DNA of 24,528 nt, taken from NCBI GenBank assembly GCA_002396505.1, contig DGYA01000051.1:1-24528 (forward strand), read 5' to 3'. A program made the position numbers and the translations under genes. Under the pieces are notes generated by a model that made no database searches, was not told where the DNA came from, and saw nothing but the letters and a program-made list of their open reading frames with translations. Shown in pieces: positions 8,280 through 14,873 of this stretch (position 1 is its first letter; every line of letters starts with the position of its first letter). The DNA comes from Cyanobacteria bacterium UBA5018. GTDB lineage: Bacteria > Cyanobacteriota > Cyanobacteriia > PCC-6307 > Cyanobiaceae.

Positions 8280-8285
8280 ACTCTA

Positions 8286-9149
8286 CTAAATTGACGCAAA
8301 AACATTCAAGCCCTCTAGTCCCTCATACAACAAATAGGCACCCAAAGCCAGGGCAAGCACTCCCACGAGCCATTCGGCCTTATGGCGCAACCAGTCTTCC
8401 AGTTTAGCAATACTATCTCTAATGCCGCCACTGCTAAGCAGCCAGGCTAGAGGAGGCAGCAGCATTAACGAACTGGCCATCAGCGTAAATAAGCCAGTCA
8501 CCTCAGCATCGGCACCGAGGCCAGGCTCATTACTGAGCAACAAGCCGGCTTCCTTGAGATAAAAAACCAAATTTTCCGGAGTGAGAATAGCACTGGCCGC
8601 ACCTACGCCTATTAGCGTGATTGTACTAAAATCAGGCAACTGGTTCATCAACCGCAAAGCCATGCCCTCCTCCCCTATATTTGCCTGGGGAGTAAGTTGA
8701 TACAGTCCCAATCCGAGCAGGGCTCCAGCCCCAAGTAAGTCGATCAGCACCTGCTCGCGGGCCCCGTGGCTAAGGCTGATCGAAAAACTCTCCCCCAACA
8801 CCATCAGACAGGCAATCGCCAGGGCATTGGCGGATGCCCAGCCCAGCACGTAGGCCATGGCCCGCTGCAGGGGAGCCTGGCCCAGCAGCAACAGGGTCAC
8901 CACGCATATGTGCAGTGGTGAAAAGGCAACCCCGATACCAAATAGCGACGACTTAGTGATCAGCTCGGGGGAAAGCAGGGCGAAAAAGGGCAGACTGGCA
9001 ATCGGCAGAGATAAAATGGGCAAGGGAACGCCTGAACCAATACCAATATCCAATGTTAGGTCTTCAAGCTTGGCGGTGGAGAGCGCAGGGTCGGAGCTAG
9101 GGGCCCAGGCAAAAGGCGCAGCGGCGGAAAGCCCCAGCAGAGGAAGCAC
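8286..9149 (-). CDS. GAP/SfLAP-family membrane protein with a disrupted signal peptide
   Basis: From the GTG at 9149, 287 residues with about six hydrophobic segments. The core around residues 69-104 (GIGVAFSPLHICVVTLLLLG, then RAMAYVLGW) matches the GAP family, also called sulfolipid-1-addressing protein (Sap). Relatives are small-molecule or lipid export factors in mycobacteria; the cyanobacterial role is unknown. The 5' end is odd. The GTG directly follows an in-frame TAG (9150-9152). Upstream of that TAG the same frame reads SLKNFLFFIGFAS, and downstream VLPLLGLSAAAPFAWA, which together form a classic signal peptide with an AWA cleavage site. The stop therefore appears to split a signal peptide. 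The gene may restart at the GTG with a weakened signal, or be a recent pseudogene. The rest of the frame is intact. Confidence 0.75.
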   Translation of the reverse strand: MLPLLGLSAAAPFAWAPSSDPALSTAKLEDLTLDIGIGSGVPLPILSLPIASLPFFALLSPELITKSSLFGIGVAFSPLHICVVTLLLLGQAPLQRAMAYVLGWASANALAIACLMVLGESFSISLSHGAREQVLIDLLGAGALLGLGLYQLTPQANIGEEGMALRLMNQLPDFSTITLIGVGAASAILTPENLVFYLKEAGLLLSNEPGLGADAEVTGLFTLMASSLMLLPPLAWLLSSGGIRDSIAKLEDWLRHKAEWLVGVLALALGAYLLYEGLEGLNVFASI

Positions 9150-9203
9150 CTAGCTGGCAAAGCCGATGAAGAAGAGAAAGTTTTTGAGAGATTGAATTTG
9201 AAT
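9150..9203 (-). pseudogene. Separated 5' part of the GAP-family gene's signal peptide
   Basis: Seventeen codons in frame with the downstream gene encode IQIQSLKNFLFFIGFAS and are followed by TAG at 9150-9152. Their basic, then hydrophobic, pattern is what is missing from the N-terminus of the downstream protein. There is no ATG at the first codon (ATT at 9203), because the 14-bp minisatellite begins at exactly the next base. An ATG in another frame (9206) gives MAFKFNLSK and would need a frameshift in the run of five A's to join this frame. Confidence 0.5.
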
Positions 9204-9287
9204 GCCATTGTCCTGCTGCCATTGTCCTGCTGCCATTGTCCGGGTGCCATTGTCCTGCTGCCATAGTCCGGGTGCCATTGTCCGGGT
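9204..9287. repeat. 14-bp minisatellite, six tandem copies
   Basis: Six exact-length units start at 9204, 9218, 9232, 9246, 9260 and 9274. Two unit types occur: GCCATTGTCCTGCT (units 1, 2, 4) and GCCATTGTCCGGGT (units 3, 6, and 5 with one T-to-A change); a partial unit GCCCGG follows. The array lies between two divergent genes, abutting the 5' coding remnant of the minus-strand one. Fourteen is not a multiple of three, so each unit gained or lost would shift any reading frame crossing it. Confidence 0.95.
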
Positions 9288-9339
9288 GCCCGGAGCCAGG
9301 CTGACGAAACTGGTGGGCTGAGCTGCTAAAACGGGAAGC

Positions 9340-10875
9340 ATGAATACCCTGGTTGCCAGCCTGCTGAGGCCTGAGGCCTACGACCACCCAGTGGCGAATG
9401 TACAGCTACAGGAAACACACATATCCTGGGTTTTCCTAACCGGAACCTACGCATACAAACTGAAAAAGCCAGTAGACTATGGCTTCGTAAATTTTAGCAC
9501 CCCTGAGCGCCGGCAGTACTTTTGCCAGGAAGAAGTGCGATTGAATCGCCGCCTGGCCAGCAACCTCTATATCGATGTCGTGGCGGTGCATGGTCCGCCT
9601 GAACGGGCAAGTTGCTGGGGCGATGGTCCGGTGATTGACCATCTGGTGCGCATGCATCAGTTTCCGCAGCAATCAATGCTAGGGCCAGTGCTGGCTCGCG
9701 GTGAGCTGCGCGATGAGCAGATTGATCAACTCGCCGACGACCTGGTTCGCTTTCAGGCGGAGGCGGTTATGGCTCCAGCCGAGGGACCCTACGGCTCGGC
9801 AAAAGCCGTCCGCGATCCGGTGCAGGCCAATTTCGCCACCCTGGAGGCCTCTACGCTAATTGCCAGAGATCCAAGGGCGGCAGCGGGGCTGGAGAGACTG
9901 CGGCAGTGGGCTTGCAAGGAATGGCAGCGACTGGAGCCCCGCTTCCAGCAGCGGCTGGCCAGCGGGAGAGTAAGAGAAGGTCACGGCGATTTACACCTGG
10001 GCAACATGGTGGTGCTGGCCGATCGAATCACCGTCTTTGACTGCCTCGAGTTTAGTGACACCTTGCGGTGGATTGATGTAATTAGCGATTTAGCTTTTTT
10101 GGTGATGGATCTACAGGAGCACGGCCAAGCACGCCTGGCAATGCGCCTGCTCAATCGCTGGTTGGAGCAAAGTGGTGATTGGGAGGCCATGGATCTTTGG
10201 CGGTGGTATGGCTGCTATCGAGCCCTGGTGCGGGCCAAGGTGGCAGCCCTGGGAGGTAGTACTGCACTGCATAGTTATTTGCAGTTCGCTGAACAACTGA
10301 TCAATCCCCGTCCCAGCATTCTGGCGATCACCACCGGCGTCTCGGGACTGGGCAAGTCGCGTCACAGCCTGACGGTGGCGGAGCGTCTGGGCTGGATTCG
10401 ACTGCGATCCGATGTGGAGCGCAAACGCATGTTTGGTCTCTGGGGGATTCCTCGCCGCGCCGAACTCAGTGGCAATCCCTACACCTTAGCCGTGAGCGAA
10501 GAATTGTTTGGTAAACGGCTGCCAAAGCTAGCTGAGCAACTGATCCGCGCTGGCCATGCAGTGGTGGTGGACGCCACTTTTCTGCGCCGCTTGGACCGCC
10601 AACGGATGGCTGATTTGGCCCAGCAACTGAATGTGCCATTTCTGATCCTGCAGCCGATCGCGCCGATCGAGGTGGCGCGGGCTCGGATTAGAAACCGGCT
10701 GCGCCACGGCCGCGATGCCTCCGACGCCAGCGAGGCGGTGCTGTTGGAACAATTAGCCCTATTTGAACCCCTAGATGCACAGGAAAACAGCTGTTGCATA
10801 GAGGTGCAGGCCAATAGTGAGCCAGAGCAGCTGGCTATGGCGGTGGCCAGCTGGTGCGAGCGGCAGCGCCAGTAG
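9340..10875 (+). CDS. Bifunctional APH-like phosphotransferase / P-loop kinase
   Basis: A 511-aa two-domain cytoplasmic protein. Residues 1-300 resemble the aminoglycoside-phosphotransferase-like COG2187 domain: catalytic HGDLHLGN at 215-222, then D234 in VFDCLEFSD with RWIDVISDLAFL, the metal-binding acid region. Residues 328-511 form a P-loop kinase (COG0645-like) with Walker A GVSGLGKS at 333-340 and the strand VVVDATF at 408-414. This fusion is widespread in bacteria and annotated from homology only; the substrate is unknown and there is no reason to assume antibiotic resistance. The ATG at 9340 is preceded by ACGGGAAGC, a weak ribosome-binding match. It is divergent from the GAP-family gene, with the minisatellite in the shared upstream region. 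Confidence 0.9.
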   Translation: MNTLVASLLRPEAYDHPVANVQLQETHISWVFLTGTYAYKLKKPVDYGFVNFSTPERRQYFCQEEVRLNRRLASNLYIDVVAVHGPPERASCWGDGPVIDHLVRMHQFPQQSMLGPVLARGELRDEQIDQLADDLVRFQAEAVMAPAEGPYGSAKAVRDPVQANFATLEASTLIARDPRAAAGLERLRQWACKEWQRLEPRFQQRLASGRVREGHGDLHLGNMVVLADRITVFDCLEFSDTLRWIDVISDLAFLVMDLQEHGQARLAMRLLNRWLEQSGDWEAMDLWRWYGCYRALVRAKVAALGGSTALHSYLQFAEQLINPRPSILAITTGVSGLGKSRHSLTVAERLGWIRLRSDVERKRMFGLWGIPRRAELSGNPYTLAVSEELFGKRLPKLAEQLIRAGHAVVVDATFLRRLDRQRMADLAQQLNVPFLILQPIAPIEVARARIRNRLRHGRDASDASEAVLLEQLALFEPLDAQENSCCIEVQANSEPEQLAMAVASWCERQRQ

Positions 10876-11229
10876 CCCCCCTAGACAGCGGTCATCTTAG
10901 CTACTTTCCCAGGGAAAATATTGGCACACATCGACCAAACCGAACTTCTATTAATTCCAAATAGTTAATCCCAGGCATTAGGGAGGCTTTGGAAAATGTA
11001 TCTTGATAATTGGCCATTCTTGGCCATTCGACTCTTGCCAGTCAAGGGCAAGCAAGTTCTAACCAGGTTTTTAGCACTATGAGATCGGTGAGATTTAGGA
11101 TTTTTCGAGATGCCCTAAAATCCCAGATAAGGCCAATTAGAAAGCTCTGAAAAAATGAACTAAAGCCAATAAGATATTTTCGTCGAAAATCCCAGCAAGG
11201 CCAGGTCGCAAATAGAAAATATCAAGAGT
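10876..11229. other. Intergenic repeat-bearing spacer
   Basis: Some 350 nt of low-G+C DNA between two convergent genes, with no credible open frame. It carries one copy of the GAGATCGGT-type dispersed repeat (11080-11113), two copies of a second motif built on AAAATCCCAG-AAGGCCA (11112-11140 and 11184-11204), and a 10-bp tandem duplication TTGGCCATTC at 11010-11029. I see no stem plus T-tract that would clearly terminate either neighbour. Confidence 0.65.
11080..11113 (+). repeat. Dispersed intergenic repeat, copy 3 of 3
   Basis: Begins TGAGATCGGTGAGATTT and continues AGGATTTTTCGAGATGC. Nearly the same as 8246-8279 and recognisably related to 7917-7950. It is joined at its 3' end to the second repeat motif starting at 11112. 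Confidence 0.6.
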
Positions 11230-12006
11230 TTACCAGCGTTTATCGCTTACTTTTTCCTGGTCACCCTGAACCGTGAGTCGGCTGATCAGCAAGCCCATCA
11301 CCACTGCCACGTAAAAGACACCAATTACTGATATCGCTACCGTACTAATTTGAGCCTGGGGAGAATGCGGAATTATGTCGCCATAGCCCGTACTTGTAAT
11401 GGTAACAAAAGCAAAGTAATTCAACCTCTCAAAACTCATTCGAAACACTGATGCCGTATTTGCCAAATGCTGCTGGCTGTTTTGAAGTACTGATGCGTCT
11501 CCATCGACCAAATTATGAAAGCTACCGGGTTGCACCGTCTCCAGGGCGGAAAACAGCAGACCAGCGGTGATGCCAAGCAATAGATAGCCGGCACAAGCCC
11601 CCATCAGCACCTGGGCTGTAATCCGGGTTTCCAAGCTGAGCAGACGTATCAAGCGCACCGCACTCCAGGCAATGAATACGGTCCACACCACCAGTAGCGG
11701 CAAGCCACTGGTTTGCATTTCCAGGGGTGTGAACACCCACACCGTGCCCACCAGGATGGCCGCCAAGGCCAACAGCCTGTAGGCCATAGTCCAGCGGCGC
11801 TTAGCGGCCTGACCGCCGCTGGCTGCCGTACCGCTGCCGCGCCCTAGCCCCTGGATCAGCAGCAGGGGCAGCAGGCCATAGCCCAGGCTGCTGGTGTAGC
11901 CCCAGCCCTTGGGCAGCGCAAAGCTGATCAGCACCAACAGGCAGAGCAGCAGGAGCTGGCCATACCAGCTGTGACGTTGCTGCAAGTCGAGGCTGGTCAT
12001 TGGCAT
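11230..12006 (-). CDS. Ion channel protein, two-TM potassium-channel pore type
   Basis: An integral membrane protein of 258 aa from the ATG at 12006 (ATGs at 12030 and 12000 are alternatives; the first would overlap the upstream gene by 20 nt). The potassium selectivity filter is plain: TITSTGYGDIIP, with TSTGYGD at 204-210, between a pore helix (NYFAFV) and a final membrane helix at about 217-243 (Ion_trans_2 family). Four or five further hydrophobic segments precede it (about 14-32, 42-53, 73-92, 101-120, 130-154), so it has more helices than a simple two-TM channel. No cytoplasmic RCK/TrkA regulatory domain follows; the C-terminus is a short charged tail. It is probably a potassium leak or osmotic-response channel, though gating cannot be read from sequence. 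The small hypothetical gene 12011-12370 ends only 4 nt upstream, suggesting co-transcription. Confidence 0.9.
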   Translation of the reverse strand: MPMTSLDLQQRHSWYGQLLLLCLLVLISFALPKGWGYTSSLGYGLLPLLLIQGLGRGSGTAASGGQAAKRRWTMAYRLLALAAILVGTVWVFTPLEMQTSGLPLLVVWTVFIAWSAVRLIRLLSLETRITAQVLMGACAGYLLLGITAGLLFSALETVQPGSFHNLVDGDASVLQNSQQHLANTASVFRMSFERLNYFAFVTITSTGYGDIIPHSPQAQISTVAISVIGVFYVAVVMGLLISRLTVQGDQEKVSDKRW

Positions 12007-12010
12007 GGGT

Positions 12011-12370
12011 TCAAATCGGCACGGCCCCATCGCGATCGGAGCGAAACACCAGCGGTAGAGAGCTGAGCTGCTGCTCTAGCAGACCCACCAGCCGCTCGAA
12101 CATCTGGCGGGTGATCGGTGCTCCGGTACCCATGCCCTCGCGGCTGAGCAACACCAGTTCGAGCCTGGCTCCGCCGGTCTTGGACTGGAGATCGGCGAAC
12201 AGCTGCATCCGCTGACTCTCTCCCGCCGGCTTGAGCAGGGCGCTGAGGTGGGCCGGCGTGCGGTGATCGACCTCGGCATCAACCTGGTCCAGCAGACTGG
12301 TGAGGCTATCGAGCACAGAATTTGCCGCAACAGCGGGGGGAAGCTGCAGCACCAACAAAAAACGCGCCAT
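12011..12370 (-). CDS. Hypothetical protein (119 aa)
   Basis: ATG at 12370, 119 aa, no signal peptide or membrane segment. The pattern MARFLLVLQLPPA, then SLTSLLDQVDAEVD and a C-terminal MFERLVGLLEQQLSSLPLVFRSD, suggests a compact alpha/beta fold. I recognise no family. It ends 4 nt before the ATG of the ion-channel gene on the same strand, so it is likely in one operon with it, and is divergent from the small plus-strand gene at 12429. The frame uses normal codons for the region, and the overlapping alternative frame at 12076-12387 is Ser/Cys/Arg-rich and looks like a shadow. Confidence 0.65.
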   Translation of the reverse strand: MARFLLVLQLPPAVAANSVLDSLTSLLDQVDAEVDHRTPAHLSALLKPAGESQRMQLFADLQSKTGGARLELVLLSREGMGTGAPITRQMFERLVGLLEQQLSSLPLVFRSDRDGAVPI

Positions 12371-12428
12371 TCCGCCTTCACAGTCACACGGGCGACGCTA
12401 CCTTGACCATCTCTCCCCCGGGCTTGTC

Positions 12429-12674
12429 GTGCATTTTTGGGCTCCAGCCATTGACCCTGCCCATCCGCTGCAGTGCACCCAAGCTGAGCGGTACGTACTT
12501 AAATGCCTCAATAACGGCACCTATCTAGCTGTGGCCGCCGACGGACAGGCCCTGGCGCAGGTGGGCCACCCCAACGAGGCCCACCGCTTCCACACCCATG
12601 AAAAGGCGTTGCGCACGGCCACCGAGCTAAATCAAGAAGGTCGAGGCCCGATCGATGTGGTCAAGATCGACTGA
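12429..12674 (+). CDS. Small hypothetical protein (about 81 aa)
   Basis: The open frame reaches back to 12300, but the first 43 codons overlap the divergent gene and look non-coding, so the GTG at 12429 is the best guess. The downstream part is gene-like: AERYVLKCLNNGTYLAVAAD, then HRFHTHEKALRTATELN, ending in VVKID. No family is recognised. It ends 8 nt before the GTG of the FAD oxidoreductase and is probably co-transcribed with it. A later start is possible, as no convincing ribosome-binding site marks any candidate. Confidence 0.55.
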   Translation: MHFWAPAIDPAHPLQCTQAERYVLKCLNNGTYLAVAADGQALAQVGHPNEAHRFHTHEKALRTATELNQEGRGPIDVVKID

Positions 12675-12682
12675 GCTCAACT

Positions 12683-13897
12683 GTGACTGCCCCCCCTGAG
12701 GATCCCACCCTTGCCGTAGTCGGGGCTGGAGTTGCCGGCTGTGCCCTGGTGGCCCAGTTGCGGCGGCAGGGTTTTAAGGGTTGTATCGACATCTGGGAAA
12801 CAGGTCGCGGTCCGGGGGGCAGGTCCAGCACCCGTCGCTCCCGCCGGGACCCGCACCTGGCCATTGACCATGGTGCGCCGATGATGAATATTTGCAGCAG
12901 CTCCGCCCCAGAGCTGCTCGAACCGCTGCTGTCCCAGGCCTCTCTGCAGCCCTGGAAGGGCAGCCTGGCGATGCTGCAGGGAGAGAGTTCATTGCAGCTG
13001 AACCGCTCCGACGCATTCAGCTCAGGAGATCTCTACCGGGCCAGTAATGGCATGGATGGCCTAGCGGCTGGCCTGCTCAAGTTGGCGGTAGTGAAGGGGG
13101 CGCCAGCGGTCCGCAGCCACTTCTCCACCCTGGTGCGCCATCTGGTCTTCCAACCTGACCTGGGTTGGCAACTGCTCAATCAGCAAGGGGAATTGATCGG
13201 CAAGGCCAAGTGGCTGGTACTGAGCGGCACCCTGCTGGCCCATCCCCGCACGCGGCTGATCTTTGGTTGGCCTGAAGTGCCCTTGAAGCAAGCGGTGCAG
13301 GAACTCGGGGATCTCAAGTTGGAGCACGCCCTCACCACCCTTGCCGGCATCCGCTACGAAGCGCGCAGTTGCCTGCTGGCGGTTCTCGATACTGAGTCCG
13401 CCCGCCCCTGGCTAGCACTACCGTTTGAGCTGCTTGGCTTCGATGCGAGCGCCCAACAGCGCTGGGGGCTAGAGCGGGTCTCTATTCAGCGACTCGACAA
13501 TGGTCGCTGCGCAGTAGTGGCCCACTCCAGCGATACCTTTGCCGCCGATCATCTCGATGCCTATGGCTCCCGTTCGGCCGTAGCCCAAATGTTGGGGCTA
13601 CCCGCCGATAGCGGCCGGGAAGTAGCCGTGATCGCCGCCCTGGGCAGCGCCGTGGACCAGTGCCTGGCCCCATGGCTGCAGGGCTGGCGGGGCTTTGACC
13701 CGGAGGATTGCCAGTTGATGCGCTGGGGGGCAGCCTTTCCCGTGGCACCGGGCATGCCAGCTCAATTAATGCTTTGCAAACAAAGCCAGCTGGGTTTCTG
13801 TGGCGACTACATCGCTGGCGAAGGTTTCGGGCGGATAGAAGGAGCACTGCGCAGCGGAGAAATATTGGCAACTAAATTTCTGGCTAATTTTGCCTAG
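12683..13897 (+). CDS. FAD-dependent oxidoreductase, renalase-like
   Basis: 404 aa from a GTG at 12683, preceded by GAGCTCAACT. The N-terminus is a Rossmann dinucleotide site, VVGAGVAGCALVAQL (GxGxxG at 14-19), followed by IWETGRGPGGRSSTRR at 37-52 and the DHGA motif at 62-65. These are the features of the renalase-like or COG3380 branch of the amine-oxidase superfamily. The C-terminal GDYIAGEGFGRIEGALRSGE is the usual second FAD contact. It is soluble, with FAD as the likely cofactor; the substrate is unknown. The stop codon (TAG, 13895-13897) lies inside the start of a degenerate repeat element, so that element may have supplied the 3' end. The preceding small gene is 8 nt away. Confidence 0.9.
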   Translation: MTAPPEDPTLAVVGAGVAGCALVAQLRRQGFKGCIDIWETGRGPGGRSSTRRSRRDPHLAIDHGAPMMNICSSSAPELLEPLLSQASLQPWKGSLAMLQGESSLQLNRSDAFSSGDLYRASNGMDGLAAGLLKLAVVKGAPAVRSHFSTLVRHLVFQPDLGWQLLNQQGELIGKAKWLVLSGTLLAHPRTRLIFGWPEVPLKQAVQELGDLKLEHALTTLAGIRYEARSCLLAVLDTESARPWLALPFELLGFDASAQQRWGLERVSIQRLDNGRCAVVAHSSDTFAADHLDAYGSRSAVAQMLGLPADSGREVAVIAALGSAVDQCLAPWLQGWRGFDPEDCQLMRWGAAFPVAPGMPAQLMLCKQSQLGFCGDYIAGEGFGRIEGALRSGEILATKFLANFA

Positions 13898-13991
13898 AAA
13901 AACCCTAAAAATCCCGAGATACGGTCAATTAAGCCCCAGTGGCGCATAGATTGTTAGGGGCCTAAGTCGCCAAAAAATTGTGGTTGTCTAG
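13894..13991 (+). repeat. Degenerate copy of the 86-bp inverted-end element
   Basis: Starts CTAGAAAAACCCTAA and ends with GTGGTTGTCTAG. Internal words correspond in order to the cleaner copy that follows (CAATTAAGCCCCAG against CTAATGAGACCTGA; AGTCGCCAAAAAAT against GATCGCCGAAAT). It forms an imperfect tandem with the element at 13998-14083 and overlaps the stop codon of the FAD oxidoreductase. It also contains the second motif AAAATCCCGAGATACGGTCA at about 13907-13926. Confidence 0.4.
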
Positions 13992-13997
13992 GGAAGC

Positions 13998-14083
13998 TCT
14001 GGAAAACCCTAACCAGGGCTAATGAGACCTGATGCCACCAAGATTTCCGAGTGACAGGATCGCCGAAATAGCGGTTTTCCAGA
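13998..14083 (+). repeat. 86-bp intergenic element with 11-bp inverted ends, copy A
   Basis: Bounded by TCTGGAAAACC (13998-14008) and its exact reverse complement GGTTTTCCAGA (14073-14083). It has no coding capacity. Copy B (14653-14739) matches it along the whole length, and the window's last 21 bases match its right end in reverse orientation. It behaves like a miniature inverted-repeat (MITE-like) or REP-type element. Confidence 0.8.
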
Positions 14084-14098
14084 ATCTCCCTGGGACAG

Positions 14099-14371
14099 TT
14101 AACAGTTACAAACAATTTGGCTGGCGGCCAAGCGTTCCACCAATTCAGGTCCCCCTAGGCAATGGCTCCATAGCTCTACCTCGCTGTTGGTCGGGCACAC
14201 AAAGCTGAGCTGCTCAAAGGGAAACACGACACGCTCTAGAAAAAACTGATCAGGCCCAAGGCAACGCAGAATTACCATCCGGTCGCTGGTGTTGCAGTAG
14301 CTGCAATTAAGACTGCCCACCGGTTCCAAACAGTTCAAATCACAAGCAACGCACGGCGCCAGATCGAGCAT
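14099..14371 (-). CDS. DUF1830 domain protein
   Basis: From the ATG at 14371, 90 aa; an upstream TTG at 14395 would add 8 residues. The core NCSYCNTSDRMVILRC, then DQFFLERVVFPFEQLSFVCP and a trailing EVELWSH, matches the small cyanobacterial DUF1830 family, whose signature is a CxYxN start followed by FERVVFPxxxLxFEAP. Function is unknown. It is unusually Cys-rich (nine cysteines, including CVACDLNC and the final CNC), so metal or thiol chemistry is possible but not shown. It stands alone between dispersed repeat elements, with copy A just 15 nt past its stop codon. Confidence 0.75.
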   Translation of the reverse strand: MLDLAPCVACDLNCLEPVGSLNCSYCNTSDRMVILRCLGPDQFFLERVVFPFEQLSFVCPTNSEVELWSHCLGGPELVERLAASQIVCNC

Positions 14372-14558
14372 GGTAGTTATTGCTACTAGAAACAAAAATT
14401 ACTGCTCGAACAGGAATTTCTAGCCGAAAATGTGTACAATTGCAGATTGGTAGCAAGGGGCCTCGGAAAGCCCTGTATCTCACCGCTCTGATGACCAGAT
14501 ATTTCCTCTGTTGGTTGCTCGCTAAACAGCCTGCCAAACTGCCCACAGCAATTCAGCC

Positions 14559-14594
14559 TGAACTACCATCTTAACTACCATCTGAACTACCATC
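14559..14594 (+). repeat. 12-bp tandem repeat, three copies
   Basis: Units TGAACTACCATC (14559), TTAACTACCATC (14571) and TGAACTACCATC (14583), followed by a decayed partial unit TGAATCGCC. The second unit differs by one base. Confidence 0.9.
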
Positions 14595-14652
14595 TGAATC
14601 GCCACTTAAATGCCCCGAATTGACCCCTTACTTGATTGCCATTTAAGCAAGC

Positions 14653-14739
14653 TCTGGGAAACCCGCGCCACTGCTAGTTGAGCCCTGATCACGCAAAGAT
14701 TATCGGCTGGCAAGAGCGCCACATTAGCGGTTATCCAGA
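14653..14739 (+). repeat. 86-bp intergenic element, copy B
   Basis: Begins TCTGGGAAACC and ends GGTTATCCAGA, each one base from the copy A ends, in the same orientation and at 87 bp the same length. Internal words such as GAGCCCTGAT, CAAAGATTATCGG and AGAGCGCC keep the order seen in copy A. Roughly two thirds of positions agree by eye. Confidence 0.75.
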
Positions 14740-14873
14740 ATATACCAAGCTGTCCCTGCGACAACCCATAGCGATGACAGTTCAAAAATTTCAAGCTTCA
14801 AAGTTAACAACTGATTATTAACAATATGAACGGACCTGGCTACACACTTTTCGAAGCAACAAGTAAATCAACC

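Larger units (their letters stand above)
7543..8285. other. Gene-free spacer with repeats upstream of glnN
   Basis: About 740 nt without a convincing gene, more A/T-rich than its surroundings. Three short open frames (7778-7960 and 7906-8088 minus, 8063-8248 plus) have no motif or gene-like composition. The stretch holds two copies of a dispersed intergenic motif (7917-7950 and 8246-8279), a run of degenerate CCATGCC/CCATACC words at about 7977-8113, and two small inverted repeats (CGATCT-GGT-AGATCG at 7574-7588; TTCGATT-N7-AATCGAA at 8162-8182). Confidence 0.7.
14372..14873. other. Repeat-bearing spacer
   Basis: About 500 nt with no credible gene. The 14380-14574 plus-strand frame has no gene-like features. 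It contains three tandem 12-bp units (14559-14594), element copy B (14653-14739) and an A/T-rich tail with a direct repeat TTAACAA at about 14800-14820 before the zinc-ribbon gene. Confidence 0.65.

Noticed and set aside
9204..9287. CRISPR-like array
   Set aside because: Units are contiguous 14-mers with no spacers and no cas genes nearby; it is a minisatellite.
14380..14574. 64-codon plus-strand frame
   Set aside because: Overlaps the 5' end of the DUF1830 gene and a spacer, with no family resemblance.
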